NCBI RefSeq assembly: GCF_009856825.1
Contig: NZ_WVTD01000001.1
Location: 248,001 to 312,000 of the forward strand
Direction: 5' to 3'
Source of the DNA: Novosphingobium silvae
Lineage (GTDB): Bacteria; Pseudomonadota; Alphaproteobacteria; Sphingomonadales; Sphingomonadaceae
Length of the DNA: 64,000 nt
Shown: piece by piece, positions 23,785-32,341 of the stretch
Position numbering within the stretch: the first letter of the stretch is position 1
How the letters are laid out: every line of letters starts with the position of its first letter
Notes under the pieces: generated by a model
Seen by the model: the letters and a program-made list of their open reading frames with translations, nothing else
Told to the model about the DNA's origin: nothing
Database searches by the model: none
Program-made: the position numbers and the translations under genes

Positions 23785-26709
23785 ATGGCCAAGATTGCCC
23801 AGCTGAACCGCCTGACCCCGCTTGAAGCGAACGGGCAGGAACTCGTCCCCGTCGTCAAGAACGGCACCACGCGCGCCGCCGCGATCATCGACATCGTGGC
23901 GCCGGCGGCAAAGCCCTTCGTCGATGCGGCGGCAGGCCATGTCGCCAAGGCAGAGCTTGCCGCGGCTTCGGCCGCGATCGGCGCTCACCTGTTCGACACG
24001 GTGGAAGCAGGCCTGCTCGCCACCCCCGAAGGCAACGACTTTCGCGTGCGCGGCGTCGGCGACACTTATGCCGAGGATTACCGCAATGTCGGCGGCGTGG
24101 CGACGAAGCTGCCCGGCGAACTGCCGTCCAAGGCCTACATGGACGGCATCGCCCCGGCCGTGAACAGCAAGGTCATGGTGCTGGCCAAGATGGCTGGCGT
24201 CGATACCAGCAACATCGCGCTCGACAGCGGCGCTGCCATCCGCGCCGCGCTGACCGAGGCGATGACGGCGGGCAAGACGGTCGACCTTGGCGTCGATACC
24301 TTCCGCGTCGGCGCGCAGTGGTCTTCGGTTCTGCCAATCACGGACAAACTGATACTGCGGGGCGACGGCGGGCGGTTCGTGGCGACGGATGGCGATAGCA
24401 GCAAGAACTTCATGGCTGTTCGCGCTCCGATTGAAATGGAGGGGCTTCGCTTCGAGAATTTCTCGGCGCTGCTATCGTGCGACACCAACGGGATCGACTT
24501 GAGCGATCATGACATCGTCCTGCGCAACATCGACCACCTGAACTGCGGTCAAGGCCTGATCTTCAATACACTTGAGAATTTTCGCATTCGCGATCTCATT
24601 CTTGAGATGATCAATATCGACAGCACAGCATTCGCCAGTGGCGTCGGCAAAGGTCAAGGCATCCGCTGGCAGGCCAATGGCTTCCGACGTGCCTACCTGC
24701 GCAGCATTTTCTGCCGAAATCGCAATTATCAAGCCGTCCGCGTCGGAGCATACCCGCACGATCTCGTGTACAACGGCCATATTCACATGGAGAGCATTCA
24801 CGTTGATGGCGTGATCTCGAACGGGCAGTCGAACGGCGTGCAGGCGTTCGGTTACGACATCTATGTGGACGATATTTTCGTGACGCGAGTGGACTGCCTG
24901 AATGGTAACTCGTCAAACACGGAAGCCGTTTACTTCGCCGGCGATAGAGTAAGCCTTGGTAATATCACCGTCGAAAACGCCAGCAATGGTCAAGGTGGTA
25001 TTGCAGTCAAGTCGAGCCGCACCCGCCAGCACGGACCAATTCGTTACCGGACTCGTCTGCATCCTCGGATGAACTGCGCGATGCGAATTGATGGTCCTGA
25101 CGTAGAGCTATCCGGTGGGTTCGATATTGAATGGCTGTGGGAACCGATTGTTACCTCCACCTCGGCCGGTAACGACGCTTACGCCGTATCATATCTGCGC
25201 ATGGATACAGCGCTTACGGACGCTTACGATTACTTTTTCGTTCCGCACGCCGTAAACACGACCAATGCGCCAACTCTTGATGTTGGGGGTTTTGGCGCAA
25301 AACTCATGGTAAATGCTGAGAATGGCGCAGCCATTTACCCGGGGCAGTTGCGCACAGATGTGATCTACCGCGCAACCTTGGACGTTAGCGGAAATCGCTA
25401 CCGCATTCGTGCTGTCAGATGGGACGACCGCGTGCCTGTCGTTTCGGGCATCGGTAATAACATCGCGCTTCCGGGCGTCCTGCTGGATGGTAAGACCTAC
25501 TGGGCTACCCCGATGACTACAATGACTGCGGGCGCAACAATGACAATTGGCGACAGCGCTCCCATTACCATCAAAGTTCAAACGGCGAACGGGCTCTCCG
25601 ATATTCCAAATAGCGAGACGGTGACGAACGGCTATAGGAAAGCATTTTATTACAGTGCCGCCGATAACGCCATGATACTTATCGACGAGTCTGGAAAACC
25701 TTATACGGGAACGGGGCGATTTGTCCCCGAACTCTCTGGCGTGGTGAACGCATATGTATGCAACCATCCTTACCCGGATGATTATTCCGACGCCTTGTTT
25801 GTCATGTTCCCCATAGCGAACACAGGCGCGGCAACCCTGAATGGGGAGCCGATCCTGAGGGCGGATGGTTCCGCCATAACCTCCGGGTACTTGGTTCCAA
25901 ATGAACTCTATCAGCTCATCCGTGCCGGATCGAACTGGAACGCTACGAGGGTCAGCGGCAGTTTCCACGCCATCGACACGGCAAACGGCGGCAGCGGTCG
26001 ATCTGTAATCAAGGACGTGACCGTCACCAACGGCCATTACACCTCGATCGTGGACAGCATTTCCACCGGGTATAACGAAGTGTCGAACATCAAGACACTC
26101 GGCAGAACCCGAGTCAGGGATGCTGTCGTTGGGCTCGGAATGTCTGTCGCAGCGCCCATCGGGTCGAGGGCATACGTTTCGGACATCAGGCTTTCGTGTT
26201 TCTACATAGACATGCCGACCCGAATTGTTTCGGTCGGCCCGGGCTTCTCGCATGTCGAGATCAACAACGTACCCGAGGCGGTCATTCGAGGTTTGGTAAC
26301 GGGACCGGGGGGTACGGTCATAGGCGGCAACACCACTCAAGGCGGCATCGGTTTCCTTCGACTGAGGAACGTCCAAAAAGCAGCGGCCTTCGCACAGTAT
26401 ATAACGCAGGCGACTGCCATAACAGCAATCGATAGCGACCATGTTTCTGTGGCATCCGGAGTTAATCCTCCATCGATTGGTGCGGGTGGTTTCTTTGAGT
26501 TCGGAAGTATCTTCCCGCACCTGGGCGTCGAGCCGGGCGATGCGATCACTGTCACCCACGAAATGAACAACACCCGCCTGCAGTTCGGCGGCTACTGCAC
26601 AGCGCGTGACACGGTGAAGGCCTTCGTACGCGATCCCAACCCTGCCGGCGCCGCCGTCGATCTTGCGCCCGGCCGCCTGTTCATCACCTCGCGCCGTATG
26701 CGCGCATGA
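23785..26709 (+). CDS. Tail spike with parallel beta-helix
   Basis: Protein of 974 aa. The N-terminal ~120 residues (MAKIAQLNRLTPLEANGQELVPVVKNGTTRAAAIIDIVAPAAKP) match virion-adaptor segments of sphingomonad phage fibres. From about residue 145 the rhythm of short hydrophobic strands (LILRGDGGRFVA…EGLRFENFSALLSCDTNGIDLSDHDIVLRNIDHLNCGQGLIFNTLENFRIRDLIL) indicates a pectate-lyase/GDSL-type right-handed beta-helix, typical of polysaccharide-degrading spikes. DNA from about 24350 to 26450 is clearly AT-richer than its surroundings, suggesting that the receptor-binding part came from elsewhere. Substrate probably a host surface glycan; catalytic residues not assigned. Confidence 0.8.
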   Translation: MAKIAQLNRLTPLEANGQELVPVVKNGTTRAAAIIDIVAPAAKPFVDAAAGHVAKAELAAASAAIGAHLFDTVEAGLLATPEGNDFRVRGVGDTYAEDYRNVGGVATKLPGELPSKAYMDGIAPAVNSKVMVLAKMAGVDTSNIALDSGAAIRAALTEAMTAGKTVDLGVDTFRVGAQWSSVLPITDKLILRGDGGRFVATDGDSSKNFMAVRAPIEMEGLRFENFSALLSCDTNGIDLSDHDIVLRNIDHLNCGQGLIFNTLENFRIRDLILEMINIDSTAFASGVGKGQGIRWQANGFRRAYLRSIFCRNRNYQAVRVGAYPHDLVYNGHIHMESIHVDGVISNGQSNGVQAFGYDIYVDDIFVTRVDCLNGNSSNTEAVYFAGDRVSLGNITVENASNGQGGIAVKSSRTRQHGPIRYRTRLHPRMNCAMRIDGPDVELSGGFDIEWLWEPIVTSTSAGNDAYAVSYLRMDTALTDAYDYFFVPHAVNTTNAPTLDVGGFGAKLMVNAENGAAIYPGQLRTDVIYRATLDVSGNRYRIRAVRWDDRVPVVSGIGNNIALPGVLLDGKTYWATPMTTMTAGATMTIGDSAPITIKVQTANGLSDIPNSETVTNGYRKAFYYSAADNAMILIDESGKPYTGTGRFVPELSGVVNAYVCNHPYPDDYSDALFVMFPIANTGAATLNGEPILRADGSAITSGYLVPNELYQLIRAGSNWNATRVSGSFHAIDTANGGSGRSVIKDVTVTNGHYTSIVDSISTGYNEVSNIKTLGRTRVRDAVVGLGMSVAAPIGSRAYVSDIRLSCFYIDMPTRIVSVGPGFSHVEINNVPEAVIRGLVTGPGGTVIGGNTTQGGIGFLRLRNVQKAAAFAQYITQATAITAIDSDHVSVASGVNPPSIGAGGFFEFGSIFPHLGVEPGDAITVTHEMNNTRLQFGGYCTARDTVKAFVRDPNPAGAAVDLAPGRLFITSRRMRA

Positions 26710-26723
26710 AAGGAGCCATAACT

Positions 26724-26966
26724 ATGGCCAGACGAGACGATCTTCTCGCGATGCTCGACGTGATCGAGCAGAATGCCCGCACCGAGCAGGAAGCGGCGAA
26801 CGTCGGGCGCATCCGCAACGCCCACCTCATGTACGACGCGGCCGATACCGCCCGCCCGACCGACGAGGATTACGACGCCGTCGAAATGTGGGTCGAAAGC
26901 TACCGCGCCAGCGTGAAGGCTCAGCTTGCCCAGCTCGGAAACGTGCTGACTGCGATCGGCGCGTGA
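26724..26966 (+). CDS. Small phage protein
   Basis: Protein of 80 aa from ATG 26724 (MARRDDLLAMLDVIEQNARTEQEAANVGRIRNAHLMYDAADTARP), preceded by AAAGGAG eight bases upstream; the earlier in-frame ATG lacks such a site. Helical and acidic. No family assigned; located between spike and lysis genes. Confidence 0.6.
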   Translation: MARRDDLLAMLDVIEQNARTEQEAANVGRIRNAHLMYDAADTARPTDEDYDAVEMWVESYRASVKAQLAQLGNVLTAIGA

Positions 26967-26973
26967 GGCGGTA

Positions 26974-27171
26974 ATGAAGGCCGCACTCGATCACCTTCCC
27001 GATGGGCTCAAGGTCGCCTTCGACGCCCTGTCTTTCACCGCTTTGCTGGGGAGCCTCATCAGCGTGCTGCCTGCCGTCGCTTCCCTGCTCACCATCCTGT
27101 GGACCGCAATCCGCATCTACGAAACCGAGACCGTGCAGCGGCTCGTGAGACGAAGGGAACCCGAAGCATGA
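26974..27171 (+). CDS. Small membrane protein of the lysis cassette (holin candidate)
   Basis: Protein of 65 aa with one long hydrophobic region FTALLGSLISVLPAVASLLTILWTAIRIY and a charged C-terminus (RLVRRREPEA). Overlaps the next gene (ATGA). Position before the endolysin suggests a holin or pinholin. Confidence 0.6.
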   Translation: MKAALDHLPDGLKVAFDALSFTALLGSLISVLPAVASLLTILWTAIRIYETETVQRLVRRREPEA

Positions 27172-27410
27172 TCGACCGCCTCAAGGCGCGCCTAGTGCCA
27201 GGCGCACGGGACTGGTGGCGATGGTCCAGTGTGCACTTCGCTGTGATCGGCGGCGCGGTGACCAGCTGGGCCGCGTCCGACCCAAAGGGCTTTGCCCAAG
27301 TCACCGCATTGTTGCCGCAATGGGCGCAGCCGCTTCTCGGCGTGGTGCTCGCCGGCACCGCAATCGGCCTCAGGATCACCCAGCGAAAGGATGCCACACA
27401 TGGCCGATAA
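27168..27410 (+). CDS. Holin-like protein
   Basis: Protein of 80 aa (MIDRLKARLVPGARDWWRWSSVHFAVIGGAVTSWAASDPKGFAQVTALLPQWAQPLLGVVLAGTAIGLRITQRK) with two hydrophobic segments. It resembles the phage DUF7940/holin group seen before lysozymes in alphaproteobacterial phages. Its 3' end overlaps the endolysin start. Confidence 0.68.
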   Translation: MIDRLKARLVPGARDWWRWSSVHFAVIGGAVTSWAASDPKGFAQVTALLPQWAQPLLGVVLAGTAIGLRITQRKDATHGR

Positions 27411-27987
27411 CCCGAAGACCCTTTCGCCCGGCGCGAAAGGCGGGACACTCGCGGCGGTCGTCGGCTTGCTGTCTGCGACCCTGCTGCTGGTAGAGACTCC
27501 AAAGGAGGAGAGCGGGCGAACCGTTCAGGCCACTGTTGCCACCGATGGAACTGCGATGGTCAGGCACGTCTCGGGACCGCAGTACCTAAGCGCTTACCGC
27601 GACATCGCCGGTGTTCCCACGGCCTGCGACGGGATCACTCAGGGAGTCGAGATGGGCCAGCACTACACCGAGGCGCAGTGCGGAGCGCTCCTCGAGGCGG
27701 AACTGACAAAGCACGCGCGGGGCGTGATGCGTTGCACGCCGCCTCTGGCGGAACCCGGCCGCGACTATCAGCGGGTGGCGGCCGTTCTGTTGGCCTACAA
27801 CATCGGCGTGGGCGGATACTGTGGCTCCACCGTCGCGCGGCGCTTCAACGCCGGCGAGTGGCGAGCCGGATGCGATGCCTTCGACATGTGGAACAAGGCG
27901 CGTGTGAATGGCGTGCTTCGCCCTGTAGCAGGCCTAACGGCGCGGCGCGGGCGTGAGCGGGCTATCTGCCTCAAGGGGCTGGCATGA
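27400..27987 (+). CDS. Endolysin (GH24-like lysozyme with SAR-type N-terminus)
   Basis: Protein of 195 aa from ATG 27400. The N-terminal GGTLAAVVGLLSATLLLVETP is a weakly hydrophobic, Ala/Gly-rich segment as in signal-anchor-release endolysins. The lysozyme core reads SAYRDIAGVPTACDGITQGVEMGQHYTEAQC … VAAVLLAYNIGVGGYCGSTVARRFNAGEW … LTARRGRERAICLKG. The usual catalytic Glu before the Y-R-D motif is replaced: HVSGPQYLSAYRD has Ser where E is expected, so the catalytic set is not clear. Confidence 0.82.
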   Translation: MADNPKTLSPGAKGGTLAAVVGLLSATLLLVETPKEESGRTVQATVATDGTAMVRHVSGPQYLSAYRDIAGVPTACDGITQGVEMGQHYTEAQCGALLEAELTKHARGVMRCTPPLAEPGRDYQRVAAVLLAYNIGVGGYCGSTVARRFNAGEWRAGCDAFDMWNKARVNGVLRPVAGLTARRGRERAICLKGLA

Positions 27988-28547
27988 GAGCGCTCCTGGC
28001 TCTTCTAGGCCTCGGGCGAAAGCTGATCGTCGCGGTGATTGGCTTTGTGTGGGCGCACCCGTGGGTGTTCGCCACCTTGGCATGGTGCGCCGTTGCCGCA
28101 TTGCAGTGGAGCGGCAAGGAGAAGGTTCGGGCCGAGCGCAACGAAGTCCGCGCCGCGCTCAGTGCAGAACAGATGGGCCGCAAGGCCGATAGCGAGGCCT
28201 GGAGGAGGCAAGTCACTACTGCCCGTGCGGCGGTCGCCGCTGCAAAACGCAAGTCACAGGAGATCGCTTCCAATGCTCAGACTACCCACGACGCGCTGGA
28301 GACCGACAATGCTGGTCTGCGCAACTACATCGCTTCTCGCCGCCTGCGGGCCGGAAGCGGTTCCGCCGTTTCCACCAGCCCCGCCGATGATCTCGGTGCC
28401 GGAGTTCCTTCTCCCGCCGCCCCCGAAGCCGTCATGGCGGACGAAACCGACCTCCGAACATGCGATGGCAACTTCGCATACGCTCTAGCTGCCCACGAAT
28501 GGGCTCTCTCGCTCATTTCAGCCGGACTAGCTGTCCCGGCTGAATGA
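27984..28547 (+). CDS. Rz-type inner-membrane spanin
   Basis: Protein of 187 aa with an N-terminal anchor (LIVAVIGFVWAHPWVFATLAWCAVAALQW) followed by a charged coiled coil (KEKVRAERNEVRAALSAEQMGRKADSEAWRRQVTTARAAVAAAKRKSQEI). This matches Rz, which fuses inner and outer membranes in lysis. ATG overlaps the endolysin stop. An Rz1-like lipoprotein is embedded in another frame near its 3' end. Confidence 0.75.
   Translation: MRALLALLGLGRKLIVAVIGFVWAHPWVFATLAWCAVAALQWSGKEKVRAERNEVRAALSAEQMGRKADSEAWRRQVTTARAAVAAAKRKSQEIASNAQTTHDALETDNAGLRNYIASRRLRAGSGSAVSTSPADDLGAGVPSPAAPEAVMADETDLRTCDGNFAYALAAHEWALSLISAGLAVPAE
28309..28488 (+). CDS. Embedded Rz1-type outer-membrane lipoprotein spanin
   Basis: Nested in the Rz gene in another frame: MLVCATTSLLAACGPEAVPPFPPAPPMISVPEFLLPPPPKPSW, 59 aa. 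The lipobox LLAAC (lipidated Cys at residue 13 from this start) followed by a proline-rich mature part is the definition of Rz1. An in-frame ATG at 28273 is an alternative start. Gene-finders normally miss it because of full overlap. Confidence 0.78.
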   Translation: MLVCATTSLLAACGPEAVPPFPPAPPMISVPEFLLPPPPKPSWRTKPTSEHAMATSHTL

Positions 28548-28563
28548 CGAGTAAAACTGAAAA

Positions 28564-28592
28564 GCCCGCCGGCGGGACAGCGGGGCATTTTT
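28564..28592 (+). terminator. Terminator after the lysis cassette
   Basis: GCCCGC…GCGGGGC stem (imperfect) with an ATTTTT tail follows the Rz stop by 16 bp. It would end the rightward J-to-Rz late transcript before the cargo block. Confidence 0.55.
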
Positions 28593-28730
28593 GCGACCGA
28601 TAGGCGAGCAATGCCTCGCACGTTTCATGTTGCGGTGCAGTAGGAAAGCAGTTAGCGACAGCGCCGGATGCTTGTCAGGCCCTCATGCAGCCGGTTGGCA
28701 GGAACCTTTGCAACGCGTCTCGGAACATGA

Positions 28731-30056
28731 TTGATGATCGGCCGCCTTCTGATAAATAGCTCCGCTATGCTGGGCGGCCAGCTTGCAAGCGTTGCGATCA
28801 CCCTGATCCAAAGCGTGATTTTAGCTCGCGCTTTCGGTCCCGAGCAATTCGGAAAATGGGCACTTCTGATCTCGGCGTCTTCTTTGATAGCAAACTTTTT
28901 AGCGTTTAGAACGTCTGAGTCGTTAACTTGCTTCTGGGTAGAAGCACGTGAACAGAACGATGCAAACTCGGCCCAAGTATACTTGTCGTCAGCGCTTATA
29001 GTAGAGTTCGCGACCAAACTGATGGCCGGCTTTGCTACGTTCATTATGGGCGTTGCGCTTCTCGGCGGCATTCGTGCCACGTGGGATATTGTAGTCGCTG
29101 CTGCTTTAATCGGGCTTTACCGATTTTTAAGCTTTGGTGACGCCGCCTGGATGAGTCTGATGCGTGATGAGAAGCGCATCAAAGCCCTATCTTTGCTGCC
29201 CACTGCGCAGGCCATGATGCAGCTTTGCTTGATTGCAGTGCTGCTTGCGGTTTTTGGCAAAGGCTTGTTCCTGGCCGCGCTGAGCTACGTCGCAGCGCAG
29301 ACGGTGTTCCTTGTGGTCAAGGTTGATCAAACACGCTCAACCGCTAAGCGCGCCGGAGTTGCCTTGCTTCCGCTCGGCAACCTGAGATCCTTGAAACCCA
29401 GATGGCGTGCCGGTTTTTGGAAGATGATGGGCGCGGGCTATCTGTCGTCATGCCTTTCTTCATTGATGAAGGAGGGGGATACTCTGGTCGTTGGCCTTGT
29501 GGCCTCCGACAGCTCCGTTGGCTTCTATCGTCTCGCGCGATCGTTGGTGTCGGTAGTACAGCTAGTCACTCAAGCGATAGCGACACTCATACTGCAAGAT
29601 TTCGCGGAAATTCGTAGAAATGGAGCCGCTGCGGTTCTGTCCGTCGTTCGTCGCGTGGCTGTCCCGTTTGCGGCGTTAGTGCTTGCAGGGTGTGCGGTGA
29701 TCGCGATTGCGCTGCCCGCTGTCATAAAGATGATTTATGGCCCGCAATACGCCGGCGCGGTGTTGCCGTTCCGCATTCTCCTCGTCGGCACAGCAGTGTC
29801 GACAAGCCTGTTCTGGGTGACGCCAGCACTCATCGCACTACGCGAGGTGCGTGCTATGCTGCATATCAGCTTCATGAATTTCGCGGCTTACGTGGCATCG
29901 ATGGCCCTGGGCATCTACCTTCTGCAAGGAACGGGGCCAGCCGTCGCCACTTCTGTCGCTTGGACAGTCGGTTACAGCGCCTCGCTTGTTTGGCTACTCG
30001 TCGTTCTCAGACGAGAGAAATGCAGGGACCACGATGAAGGTACTTTACCTCGCTAA
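28731..30056 (+). CDS. Oligosaccharide flippase (Wzx-like), prophage cargo
   Basis: Polytopic membrane protein of 441 aa in the MVF/polysaccharide flippase superfamily. It opens MMIGRLLINSSAMLGGQLASVAITLIQSVILARAFGPEQFGKWALLISASSLIANFLAFRTSESL, the typical first two helices with the GPEQFG motif. A dozen or so hydrophobic segments follow (SYVAAQTVFLVV, GDTLVVGLVASDSSVGFYRLARSL, PFRILLVGTAVSTSLFW). It would move lipid-linked sugar units across the inner membrane. AT-richer than phage neighbours. Its end overlaps the glycosyltransferase start by 23 bp. Alternative: a host-derived O-antigen gene. Confidence 0.85.
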   Translation: MMIGRLLINSSAMLGGQLASVAITLIQSVILARAFGPEQFGKWALLISASSLIANFLAFRTSESLTCFWVEAREQNDANSAQVYLSSALIVEFATKLMAGFATFIMGVALLGGIRATWDIVVAAALIGLYRFLSFGDAAWMSLMRDEKRIKALSLLPTAQAMMQLCLIAVLLAVFGKGLFLAALSYVAAQTVFLVVKVDQTRSTAKRAGVALLPLGNLRSLKPRWRAGFWKMMGAGYLSSCLSSLMKEGDTLVVGLVASDSSVGFYRLARSLVSVVQLVTQAIATLILQDFAEIRRNGAAAVLSVVRRVAVPFAALVLAGCAVIAIALPAVIKMIYGPQYAGAVLPFRILLVGTAVSTSLFWVTPALIALREVRAMLHISFMNFAAYVASMALGIYLLQGTGPAVATSVAWTVGYSASLVWLLVVLRREKCRDHDEGTLPR

Positions 30057-31152
30057 AGATCTTAACCCTCGACAAGGCTGGGGACGATACTCGGTCGAGT
30101 TAATTGAAGGCCTGCGTGAACTTGGCGTGGAGGCCTTGACCTGCACACCTGCGGGACCGTCTCAAGGTGAACTTCCGCTTCTAGGCCCTACCAGATGGAA
30201 ACTGCAGGACATATTCCAAGCGAGAGCCGACGCTCAAAAGCTGGCTTCACTTCGACTTGGCGTCGGTGCAATCCATGCGCTTGATGAAACGACGGCACAA
30301 ACTGGATCGAAGCTCGCCGCGATCCTAGGCTTGCCGTTCGTGCTAACCCTTCATGGCACCTATGCCGTTGCCCCAATTCGAGGGTTGAAGGGCTTACTTC
30401 TACGCCGCGCCTTCCGATCTGCTGATTTGGTCCTCGCTAACAGCGAATACACTCTAAAGCAGTCGGAGGAAGCAATGGGCGCTCGCTACACGAACGCGCA
30501 GGTCGTGCCGCTTGGCGTCGGCCAAGAGTTGATTGATCCTGTTCCACGGCCTCTCGCTGCCAGATCCCGCACCATTCTTTCGGTGGGGTCCGTCAAACCA
30601 CGTAAGGGTATGCTCGTGAACGTCCTCGCCTTCGCCGATCTGCTACGCTGGGTTCCCGACGCGAAACTTGTCATAGCGGGTTCGATCTCCGAGACAGACT
30701 CGTATGTCATTCGGCTGCGGAACGAGATTTCGAAACGCGGCCTGGAGGGCAAGGTCAGGCTATTGGGGGAGGTGACGGAGGATGTCCTCGAAGAGCTTTA
30801 TCGCAGCTCACGAGTGTTTTGCATGCCCGCTCTGCGGGAGTACGATCATTTCGAGGGTTTCGGTTTGGTCCATCTCGAGGCGTCAGCAAAAGGGCTGCCG
30901 ACCATAGGGTCGCGAGAAGGCGGAAATTTGGGGGCCATCCAAGATGGATGCACCGGGTTCGTGGTAGATCCGAGAAATCGGGCGGACATTGCTCAAGCGA
31001 TGCACTGTACGTTGACCGACGATGATCTTTGGGCACGGATGTCAAGCGCCGGCGTTGCATGGGCGAAGCGCATGAACTGGCGAGATACTGCCGAGCGCAC
31101 GTTCGAGGCCTACGGCAAGCTGGGCGTCGGAATATTGCCTCACAGACGGTGA
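30034..31152 (+). CDS. GT4-family glycosyltransferase, prophage cargo
   Basis: Protein of 372 aa from ATG 30034 (MKVLYLAKDLNPRQGWGRYSVELIEGLRELGVEALTC). It has the two-Rossmann GT-B layout: N-terminal LTLHGTYAVAPIRGLKGLLLRRAFRSADLVLANSEYT and C-terminal ILSVGSVKPRKGMLVNVLAFADLLRWVPDAKLVIAG. The donor-binding EGFGLVHLEASAKGLPTIGSREGGN matches the GT4 EX7E motif. It should add a sugar to lipid-linked O-units or LPS core. Translationally linked to the flippase, so the two likely act in one pathway. Confidence 0.87.
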   Translation: MKVLYLAKDLNPRQGWGRYSVELIEGLRELGVEALTCTPAGPSQGELPLLGPTRWKLQDIFQARADAQKLASLRLGVGAIHALDETTAQTGSKLAAILGLPFVLTLHGTYAVAPIRGLKGLLLRRAFRSADLVLANSEYTLKQSEEAMGARYTNAQVVPLGVGQELIDPVPRPLAARSRTILSVGSVKPRKGMLVNVLAFADLLRWVPDAKLVIAGSISETDSYVIRLRNEISKRGLEGKVRLLGEVTEDVLEELYRSSRVFCMPALREYDHFEGFGLVHLEASAKGLPTIGSREGGNLGAIQDGCTGFVVDPRNRADIAQAMHCTLTDDDLWARMSSAGVAWAKRMNWRDTAERTFEAYGKLGVGILPHRR

Positions 31153-31198
31153 TTGCCACAGCGCGAGATGAGACCTTCCTTCAACCAAAGGGTCTATC

Positions 31199-32341
31199 TC
31201 ACCATGCTCGCCGCGGCGTGTTCTTGCGTTTGAAGTAAGCCTGGATGCGGGCGTCGTAAAAGGCTGTTGCGCCATAGGCTGCGATGATGACAACTCCGAC
31301 ATACACCACCATCTTTATCGGGGATAATGCGGAGAGCCACGCGAGCGGATAATCCAGGGCATCAAGCAAAGGCACGTGAGTGATATAAACCGCGTAAGAC
31401 AGCATGCCTGCTGCCTCAATGAAAAGGGCAAACCAACCAGATGAGATTGCCACCCTTGCGCCGATGTAGATTGTGAGAGGGAAGAGCATGGCCACTAAGG
31501 CAAAGTCATACAGGTAGTTACTCCCGGCAGGCAGGACTGGGGTAAACAAGACTGCAAAGAGCACAACGGCAAGCACTGCCGCGACGAAACCGCTTACAGT
31601 GTTCGTTGACTGCAGGCGGTACCGAAACAAAAGTATCCCTGTTGAAAAAGGGAATAAAACCTGAAAAATGCCGTACTGTACGTTGTCGAAATTCTGACCA
31701 ACCTCAACACTGTCAAAATTCGTGGATATCACGAACAGCGCGGCGCCACTCGCCAAGGCGACAGAGATTACAACTGTGTTACTTAATCTCTTTATAAAAA
31801 GAGCATATAATACATTCGCGATGAGCTCAAAAAACAGAGACCATGTCGGGGGATTGAGCAGGAATATCTCAGAAGAAGAATTTGGCAGGTTTGGCAGTGA
31901 AAGCGCTGCAAAAGGGAAGGCGATAACCGCATCAATTAGTCTGTCAGTGCTATGCTTTGTTAGAGCCTTCAGAACTTCGACGAATAGGCCCAAGCATGCA
32001 CCAAGAATTACGAGGGGCATTAGCCTTTGTAGGCGTCGGACAATAAAGCTCGTTCGAGACATCCCAGTCCGTAACTTGTCCTCGTAGGCATACGCGATCA
32101 CGAAACCGCTTAGCATGAAGAAGAAGTCCACCGCGAGATAGCCATGCTCGGCCAAGCCATTTGGTAATAGCTCACGGCGATGATAGAAGACAACCATGAC
32201 CGCAGCTAACCCGCGTAGAGCATCGAGGAAAACGAACCGGTGCCGTTGCAAGGTGGCGGCCAGTGGTAGCCCCGCTTGATCATTCTTCGTATCGGCAACT
32301 CCGTCTTTCACCGCACCCCCCCGTTCGAGCCGCCTCGGCAT
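31199..32341 (-). CDS. Acyltransferase-3 family membrane protein, prophage cargo
   Basis: About 380 aa, polytopic; related to OafA/NodX-type sugar O-acetylases. FVFLDALRGLAAVMVVFYHRREL carries the family's RG…H pattern, then HGYLAVDFFFMLSGFVIAYAYEDKL, FIVRRLQRLMPL and NPPTWSLFFELIANVLYALF. The start is uncertain: ATG 32341, GTG 32311 (with G-rich upstream) or an ATG at 32443 are possible. Converges with the glycosyltransferase. It probably acetylates surface polysaccharide, changing phage receptor or antigenicity. AT-rich composition like the flippase. Confidence 0.82.
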   Translation of the reverse strand: MPRRLERGGAVKDGVADTKNDQAGLPLAATLQRHRFVFLDALRGLAAVMVVFYHRRELLPNGLAEHGYLAVDFFFMLSGFVIAYAYEDKLRTGMSRTSFIVRRLQRLMPLVILGACLGLFVEVLKALTKHSTDRLIDAVIAFPFAALSLPNLPNSSSEIFLLNPPTWSLFFELIANVLYALFIKRLSNTVVISVALASGAALFVISTNFDSVEVGQNFDNVQYGIFQVLFPFSTGILLFRYRLQSTNTVSGFVAAVLAVVLFAVLFTPVLPAGSNYLYDFALVAMLFPLTIYIGARVAISSGWFALFIEAAGMLSYAVYITHVPLLDALDYPLAWLSALSPIKMVVYVGVVIIAAYGATAFYDARIQAYFKRKNTPRRAW

